A stretch of DNA of 35,040 nucleotides from an uncultured Clostridiaceae bacterium (GTDB lineage Bacteria; Bacillota; Clostridia; Oscillospirales; Ruminococcaceae): positions 1-35,040 of the forward strand of contig CAMKFY010000002.1 in the NCBI GenBank assembly GCA_946411985.1. Reading direction: 5' to 3'. Below are positions 29,743 through 35,040 of this stretch, in pieces. Both the position numbers and the translations under genes were made by a program. The number at the start of each line of letters is the position of its first letter. Position 1 is the first letter of the stretch. The notes beneath the pieces were generated by a model that saw only the letters and a program-made list of their open reading frames with translations, was not told the origin of the DNA and searched no databases.

Positions 29743-30921
29743 CTAAACCGTTGTGCTATTTAAAACTGCATTTTTTAACTTAGACGACATATCTAACCTT
29801 TCCCACGGCAAATTTAAATCTTCTCGCCCAAAATGACCATAACTAGAAAGTTCACTATAAATAGGGTTTAGTAAATTTAACTTCTCTATTATGGCAGCTG
29901 GCCTAAAATCAAACATTTCTCGCACAATACGCTGCAAAACAGAATCTGGCACAACGCCAGTGTTAAAGGTGTCCACCAACACAGAAACAGGCTGAGCTAC
30001 TCCTATGGCATACGCAATCTGCACCTCACACCTTTTAGCCAATAGAGCAGCCACTATGTTTTTGGCTATATACCGTGCAAAATAAGCGCCACTCCTATCA
30101 AGTTTGCTTGGGTCTTTCCCGGAAAAAGCACCGCCACCATGCCTTGCATAACCCCCGTAGCTATCTACCATTAACTTTCTACCGGTAAGCCCGCTATCTG
30201 CCACAGGCCCGCCAAGAACAAATCTACCCGAAGGATTTATAATTATATTAGTATCTGGGGAGAATAAATTAGACGGCAAAGTATTTAATATAACATTATT
30301 TAATATATCCTGTTTTATTCTTTCAAAAGGTATACCTTCGTCATGCTGAGCAGACACCAAAACCGTGCTTAAAGAAAAAGGTTTACCATCTACATATTTT
30401 ACCGTTACCTGAGTTTTTCCATCGGGTCTTAAATATGGAATAATACCTTCTTTACGCACAAAATCTAAACGGCGAGCAATGCTATGAGCAAGCTTTATTG
30501 CAAGCGGCATAAATTCTTTAGTTTCATTGCAAGCATAACCAAAAACCAAGCCTTGGTCTCCAGCTTTTAGCTCATTCAACCTGCCAGCACCTTTTTTTAA
30601 CATGCCAGCAGCTATATCACGCGATTGATCGGATATATTGCAAATAACAGCACAGTTATTCGCGTCAAACCCATAATCTAATTTAACATAACCAATATCT
30701 TTTAAAACACTTCGCACAATTTTTTGCATATCTACATAGCATTTAGTAGTTATTTCGCCAAACAACATAACCATGCCGGTGCTACATATAACTTCACACG
30801 CCACCCTGCCCAAACTATCTCTTTTTATTATTTCATCTAAAATAGTATCTGCTATTCTATCGCATATTTTATCTGGATGCCCTTGCGTCACCGATTCTGA
30901 AGTAAAATATTTTACGTCCAT
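29743..30921 (-). CDS. metK: S-adenosylmethionine synthetase
   Basis: MetK (392 residues) forms SAM from methionine and ATP in the cytoplasm. Signatures: SVTQGHPDKICDRIADTIL at the N-terminus, GAGRLNELKAGDQGLVFGYA, ETKEFMPLAIKLAH, and the P-loop-like GGGAFSGKDPSKLDRSGAY with flexible-loop and catalytic Lys/Asp residues nearby. The length is typical. ATG 30921 has a GGAGG SD. It starts 28 bp after the rpoD stop on the same strand with no terminator between, so it is probably cotranscribed with dnaG-rpoD, a partner I would not have expected. I see no SAM riboswitch, and the short gap leaves no room for one. Confidence 0.98.
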   Translation of the reverse strand: MDVKYFTSESVTQGHPDKICDRIADTILDEIIKRDSLGRVACEVICSTGMVMLFGEITTKCYVDMQKIVRSVLKDIGYVKLDYGFDANNCAVICNISDQSRDIAAGMLKKGAGRLNELKAGDQGLVFGYACNETKEFMPLAIKLAHSIARRLDFVRKEGIIPYLRPDGKTQVTVKYVDGKPFSLSTVLVSAQHDEGIPFERIKQDILNNVILNTLPSNLFSPDTNIIINPSGRFVLGGPVADSGLTGRKLMVDSYGGYARHGGGAFSGKDPSKLDRSGAYFARYIAKNIVAALLAKRCEVQIAYAIGVAQPVSVLVDTFNTGVVPDSVLQRIVREMFDFRPAAIIEKLNLLNPIYSELSSYGHFGREDLNLPWERLDMSSKLKNAVLNSTTV

Positions 30922-30949
30922 TTTAAACCTCCAATTTAACTGAAAAAGC

Positions 30950-32548
30950 CTATTCTAAAAAATCTTTTAACTTTTTAGACCTGCTAGGATGGCGCAACTT
31001 TCTAAGCCCTTTTGCTTCTATTTGCCTAATACGCTCCCTTGTAACTTTAAACGCTCGCCCAACCTCTTCTAAAGTTCTACTTTTACCATCATATAAACCA
31101 AATCTTAATCTAAGCACCATTGCCTCTCTTGGAGTTAAACTATCTAATACTACTTTTAAATTCTCTCTTAATAAACTGTGCGTAGCAGCTTCTGAAGGAG
31201 CAGAAGCATCATCATCTGGAATGAAATCTGAAAGATGGCTATCTTCCTCCTCGCCAACAGGAGTTTCTAGCGAAACTGGGTCTTGCGACACTCTAAGCAC
31301 CTCTTTCACCTTTGGCTCTGGTATTCCAAGAACGTCTGCAATCTCTTCAGGGCGCGCCTCACAACCATTTTTGTGTAATAACTGGCTAGACACTTTCTTA
31401 ACCTTATTTAATATTTCAACAACATGCACCGGAATTCTTATTGTTCTCGCCTGATCTGCTATTGCTCTTGTTATGGCCTGGCGAATCCACCATGTGGCGT
31501 AGGTGGAAAATTTGAAACCTTTTGTATAATCAAATTTATCCACAGCCCGCATAAGCCCCAAATTGCCTTCTTGAATAAGGTCTAGAAGTTGCAAACCCCT
31601 GCCTAAATATTTCTTAGCAATAGACACCACCAAACGCAAATTTGCCTCTGCCAACCTCTCCTTAGCGCGCACGCTGCCATTAGACTTATCTTCCGCTAAA
31701 GACACCTCTTCATCGGCGCTTAAAAGCGGCACCTTGCCTATTTCTTTTAAATAAAGTTTAACAGGGTCTGCCAAATTAACAATGCCAGAATAAGAGCCCA
31801 TCATATCATCTAAATCGGCAGATACGTCTATTGTGGAATCTGTATCGGGGCTATCTTCAATTGAATCTTCTATTTTTATGTTATTTTGTTCTAAATTTCT
31901 ATAAAAGCTTTCTGTTTGTTCTACAGATAAATTTAGCTCATCTAGAGTTATATCTATCTCCTGCTTATTTAATTTGCCCTTTCTCCTGCCTTTTTCTAAT
32001 AGTTCCTTGCAAACAAAAGCAGGGTCTACCTTAAAAACGTCATCCTTTTCATAGTCTCCATATTCGCTATCTGAAGCCTCCCTGGCTGCATTTTCATCTG
32101 AATCAGTATACAAATTTTGAGGCTCCGCTATTTCCGATATTTTTATATTGAGCTCCTTTAATTTATCATAAAAACATTCTATTTGAGCGCCTGTTAAATT
32201 TAGCTTAGAAATTACAAAATCTACCTCTTTACTAGAAAGCACCCCATCTCGCGCGCCCTTTTTTATTAAACTATTATACACATTACTTGCATTGTATGGC
32301 TCTAAAACGCTATCATCTACAAGCTTTATATTCAAACTTCGCAATCTATCATATATAACTTTTAGCTCGCAATCTTTTAAATTAAACCTGCTTTTTAAAG
32401 AAAACTCTATTTCCTTAATGCTAAGCTCTCCATATTTTTTACCCCTTTTCACCATACCATCAAAAATAACTTTAAAATCAGACACATTTTTAATATTCAG
32501 CTCTTTAATATCCTTACTTAAACCCTTCAACTTTATGCTATCTGGCAT
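30950..32548 (-). CDS. rpoD: Primary sigma factor RpoD/SigA with triplicated region 1.1
   Basis: The housekeeping sigma factor directs RNA polymerase to -10/-35 promoters. The core is canonical: region 1.2 [11 protein letters not shown], region 2 [39 protein letters not shown] and [17 protein letters not shown], region 3 [13 protein letters not shown], and region 4 [10 protein letters not shown] with [17 protein letters not shown]. It has 532 residues, far above the roughly 370 of most Firmicutes SigA. The extra length is N-terminal: three repeats at about 25-78, 88-139 and 177-228, each with a pattern like KGxxxGxLsxxEid, then NL, then a (F/I)Y and L then NIKI ending, which resembles sigma region 1.1. 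It lies 28 bp after dnaG, with a GGAGG SD. Confidence 0.97.
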   Translation of the reverse strand: MPDSIKLKGLSKDIKELNIKNVSDFKVIFDGMVKRGKKYGELSIKEIEFSLKSRFNLKDCELKVIYDRLRSLNIKLVDDSVLEPYNASNVYNSLIKKGARDGVLSSKEVDFVISKLNLTGAQIECFYDKLKELNIKISEIAEPQNLYTDSDENAAREASDSEYGDYEKDDVFKVDPAFVCKELLEKGRRKGKLNKQEIDITLDELNLSVEQTESFYRNLEQNNIKIEDSIEDSPDTDSTIDVSADLDDMMGSYSGIVNLADPVKLYLKEIGKVPLLSADEEVSLAEDKSNGSVRAKERLAEANLRLVVSIAKKYLGRGLQLLDLIQEGNLGLMRAVDKFDYTKGFKFSTYATWWIRQAITRAIADQARTIRIPVHVVEILNKVKKVSSQLLHKNGCEARPEEIADVLGIPEPKVKEVLRVSQDPVSLETPVGEEEDSHLSDFIPDDDASAPSEAATHSLLRENLKVVLDSLTPREAMVLRLRFGLYDGKSRTLEEVGRAFKVTRERIRQIEAKGLRKLRHPSRSKKLKDFLE

Positions 32549-32576
32549 TTTAAAAATCCTCCTTTCAATAAAACAA

Positions 32577-34331
32577 TTAACGTTTTAATTCCGCTTTTTC
32601 CCTTCTTGCCTTTTCTATTTCTTCTAATGTCATAGTAGAGATATCTTCAGCTTTTTTTTCATACTCCATACGCAATATTTTAATAAAATCTTTAACCTCG
32701 TCTAAACTATTATTATAGATGTTCTTATTATTTAAAATTTTACAAAGTCTGCTTATGCCGTTAAAATCTAACACCTTATGAAAAGCAGCTATATCTATAT
32801 ACTCTTTAGAAATTATTAATTTAACCAAAAAATTATATACAGTTTTACACCAAATTACATTAAAATATTTTTCATCTAAAACAGAACTTATTGCTAAAAA
32901 ACTATCAGGGTTGTAATATAAATACCTAATAATTCCTTCCTGCGCTCTTACAAATTTGTTGGGCACGCCATCATTTTCTTTTCTATTCTTAATAATATTA
33001 ACAATAACACCGCTGTCATACTTTTTTTTATTTATTTTACTTTTTCTATTTATTAAATATTTTACATAATTTGAAATAACATATTTATCTATTTTTAAAC
33101 TAGCGCAAAAACCAGACATATACACATCCCTTTTAACCGGGTCTTTAATATCTGCTAACGTAGCGCAATATTCATCTATATATTGCTTCTTTTCATCTAC
33201 ATCTGCAATATTATATTTTTCAATAATGCTCTTTAGCTTTAACCTTTCTGAGCTATACGCATTATTTATGGCAAGTTTAAAACTAGCCGCACCAAATCTA
33301 TTTATATATTCATCTGGGTCTTTAGCGTCGTTTAAATTTAAAATTTTTGGCGTAACGCCTACCTCATTAAACAAAATATCTGCTCTGTTTGACGCCATTC
33401 TGCCTGCGCTGTCCATGTCGTAAGCTAGAAATATATTCTTTCTATATCGGCATAAAAGCCGCACCTGCTCTCGTGATATTGCCGTGCCAAGGCTTGCAAC
33501 AGCCATATTAAAACCATGCTGAAAAAGCGAAACGACGTCCATGTAGCCTTCGCACACTACAAAGCCGTTAAAACTACTATTTTTAGCAAAATTTAAGCCA
33601 AACAAACCAAGTTTCTTTTTAAAAACCAAGCTATCTGCGCTGTTAATATATTTTGGGGAATCTACCTCATTTAAAACGCGGCCACCAAACCCTACAACAT
33701 CACCTTTTATGTCTATTATTGGAAAAATCAATCTATTTCTAAACTTATCATAATAATTACCGTTTTTAGATTTTAAAACCAAATCTGCTTCTAACATTTC
33801 ATTATAAGAAAAACCTTTGTTCTTTAAATAGAGCTTTAAATTGTGCCAACCTGGAAGCGCCAAACCGAGCCCAAATTTAACAATTGTGCTCTTTTTTAAT
33901 AAACGTTTATTTAACAAATAGGCTAAAGTTTGTTTATTTTCAGGGTTGCGTATATTATTAAAATAATAACGTGCAGCTTCTCTATTTATATTTAAAATTC
34001 TCTCTTTTTTTTTGCTATCCTCATATTGGACGTCTTCATTTGGCAATTCCAAACCTGCATATTTAGCCAAATATTTAACAGACCCCAAATAATCTAAATT
34101 CTCTATCTTTTCAATAAAACTTATAACGTCGCCGCCCACCGAACAGCCAAAGCAATAAAAACTCTGCGTATCTTCAAAAACGACAAAAGATGGCGTTTTT
34201 TCAGAATGAAAGGGACAGCAACACTTCTTAGTTCTCCCACTATTTTTAAGTTCCACGTAATTAGAAACTATAGAAGTAATATCACAAATGCTTTTTAGTC
34301 GAAAAATGAAGTCTCCACTTAATTTAACCAT
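32577..34331 (-). CDS. dnaG: DNA primase
   Basis: DnaG (584 residues) makes RNA primers at the replication fork with DnaB helicase. The N-terminal zinc finger is [15 protein letters not shown] ... [15 protein letters not shown]. The RNA-polymerase (TOPRIM) domain shows [45 protein letters not shown], with the catalytic Glu, and [14 protein letters not shown], with the metal Asp residues. The C-terminal DnaB-binding part is diverged and Lys-rich. ATG 34331 has an AAGGG SD. It heads a dnaG-rpoD pair, the Firmicutes macromolecular-synthesis order without rpsU, and metK follows. Confidence 0.97.
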   Translation of the reverse strand: MVKLSGDFIFRLKSICDITSIVSNYVELKNSGRTKKCCCPFHSEKTPSFVVFEDTQSFYCFGCSVGGDVISFIEKIENLDYLGSVKYLAKYAGLELPNEDVQYEDSKKKERILNINREAARYYFNNIRNPENKQTLAYLLNKRLLKKSTIVKFGLGLALPGWHNLKLYLKNKGFSYNEMLEADLVLKSKNGNYYDKFRNRLIFPIIDIKGDVVGFGGRVLNEVDSPKYINSADSLVFKKKLGLFGLNFAKNSSFNGFVVCEGYMDVVSLFQHGFNMAVASLGTAISREQVRLLCRYRKNIFLAYDMDSAGRMASNRADILFNEVGVTPKILNLNDAKDPDEYINRFGAASFKLAINNAYSSERLKLKSIIEKYNIADVDEKKQYIDEYCATLADIKDPVKRDVYMSGFCASLKIDKYVISNYVKYLINRKSKINKKKYDSGVIVNIIKNRKENDGVPNKFVRAQEGIIRYLYYNPDSFLAISSVLDEKYFNVIWCKTVYNFLVKLIISKEYIDIAAFHKVLDFNGISRLCKILNNKNIYNNSLDEVKDFIKILRMEYEKKAEDISTMTLEEIEKARREKAELKR

Positions 34332-34480
34332 ATTGAACCCTTTAAATCAAACAAATATATGTAAAAATTTAATAATTCAACCATTCAAAAAATATATTTC
34401 CACCACCAACTCTTAATACTATTTGCTATAAAGTTATATTTAAACCTGAAACGTCTAAAATATTAATTAACAATTTAAAA

Positions 34481-35040
34481 CTATAACTTTACTCTCTCTC
34501 GCAAACTTTTTACAAAATATATTAACACTTCTCCATTTGTTACTTCTACTAAATTTTGCCTCGTTTTTTCAGAATATATTCGCTCCACCAATATTTTAAA
34601 TTCTACCTCATTTGTGAATATCTTTTCAATAACATTAACATTACAACTACTAAAAACCACTTCCACCTTTTTAATATATTTATAGCCAACCAACACTTTA
34701 AAACAGTCACACAACGTGCTTTTAGCCAATGTGGCACTTCTTATAAGTTCCTTACAGCTATTAGAATATGCTGCCACTAAGCCACCAGTGCCTAAAAGAG
34801 TGCCACCAAAATACCTAGTTACCACAACACAAACATCATACACCATTTCCTTTTTTAAAACATCTAATATTGGCTTCCCTGCTGTTGCGTGTGGTTCTTT
34901 GTCATCACTATAATAGGTTAGGCCTCCGCTATAAATATTGTAGGCCGGCACATTATGCGTAGCATCTTTATACTTTAATTTAATACTTTTTATAAAATTT
35001 ATAGCCTCATCTTTATTTCTAACATAGCCAATATTACCTA
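34481..35040 (-). CDS. yigZ: YigZ/IMPACT family protein (UPF0029), 5' end beyond window
   Basis: The ORF track begins at GTG 34951, but the frame is open to the right edge and the extra part is clearly coding: NIGYVRNKDEAINFIKSI then KYKDATHNVPAYNIY is the conserved YigZ N-terminal block. It is followed by YYSDDKEPHATAGKPIL, VCVVVTRYFGGTLLGTGGLV and YSNSCKELI, all diagnostic of the IMPACT/YigZ fold. The C-terminal part is the smaller ferredoxin-like domain (DUF1949 type). The biochemical role in bacteria is not settled; a nucleic-acid-binding or translation-related function has been suggested. About 20 N-terminal residues should lie outside the window. The 149-bp gap to dnaG shows nothing clear. 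Confidence 0.9.
   Translation of the reverse strand, partial: GNIGYVRNKDEAINFIKSIKLKYKDATHNVPAYNIYSGGLTYYSDDKEPHATAGKPILDVLKKEMVYDVCVVVTRYFGGTLLGTGGLVAAYSNSCKELIRSATLAKSTLCDCFKVLVGYKYIKKVEVVFSSCNVNVIEKIFTNEVEFKILVERIYSEKTRQNLVEVTNGEVLIYFVKSLRERVKL

Noticed and set aside
30922-30949. SAM riboswitch in front of metK
   Set aside because: Only 28 bp separate rpoD and metK, far too short.

Overview
The window is a low-GC, tightly packed stretch of a Firmicutes chromosome, most likely from an endospore-forming Clostridia lineage. This rests on bofA, spoIIGA and sigE, on the recR-side pair yaaL-bofA, on the cmk-plsC-ispH and dnaG-rpoD orders, on clostridial variants of MurD and ZnuA, and on strong SD sites with many TTG starts. 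I cannot name a species. There are 28 complete protein genes plus one cut at each edge (bofA left, a YigZ-family gene right), one intact tRNA-Arg(CCG), and no phage, IS element, CRISPR array or rRNA.

Layout. 1-560 (-): yaaL and bofA (partial). 834-3300 (-): a znuA-znuC-znuB zinc-uptake operon with a clear sigma-A promoter. 3300-4150: an orphan terminator or small RNA candidate, tRNA-Arg and its promoter. 4151-10601 (+): malic enzyme, murD, two tandem M42-type peptidases (the second stripped of most metal ligands) and a YnbB-type PLP lyase. 10695-11171 (-): rplS with its leader. 11231-13830 (+): cysK and a YjeM-like transporter, with promoter and terminator. 14100-16922 (-): a Ca2+-type P-ATPase. 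17134-20671 (-): two FolT-like ECF S components, ispH, plsC and cmk. 20692-23261 (-): a DivIVA-like coiled-coil protein and ftsZ. 23382-24455 (+): a GtrB-like glycosyltransferase. 24471-25000 (-): a small double zinc-ribbon gene whose leader carries a tRNA-like element. 25035-26700 (-): sigE and spoIIGA, with a Spo0A-type promoter. 26734-34331 (-): polA, a 500-bp gap with a structured island, then metK, rpoD and dnaG. 34481-end (-): the YigZ-family gene.

How the genes fit together. Most are housekeeping: replication (dnaG, polA), transcription (rpoD), translation (rplS, tRNA-Arg), envelope and division (murD, ftsZ, DivIVA-like, plsC, cmk, glycosyltransferase), isoprenoids (ispH), SAM and cysteine synthesis (metK, cysK), and metal and folate uptake. 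SpoIIGA and pro-SigE form the membrane-protease/sigma pair of the mother-cell programme, and the spoIIGA promoter keeps the 22-bp spacer and 0A box known from B. subtilis spoIIG.

Main points for a second look: (1) RpoD carries three tandem copies of a region-1.1-like module; (2) a tRNA-shaped element without a usable anticodon arm lies in the transcribed leader of the zinc-ribbon gene; (3) the second M42 paralog looks like a pseudoenzyme; (4) four separate 65-145 bp near-tandem duplications, three of them copying a gene end, sit in intergenic DNA; (5) the FtsZ C-terminus is built of 7-residue repeats; (6) a GC-richer island between polA and metK has interlocking complementary arms. All calls come from reading the sequence; no database search was run.
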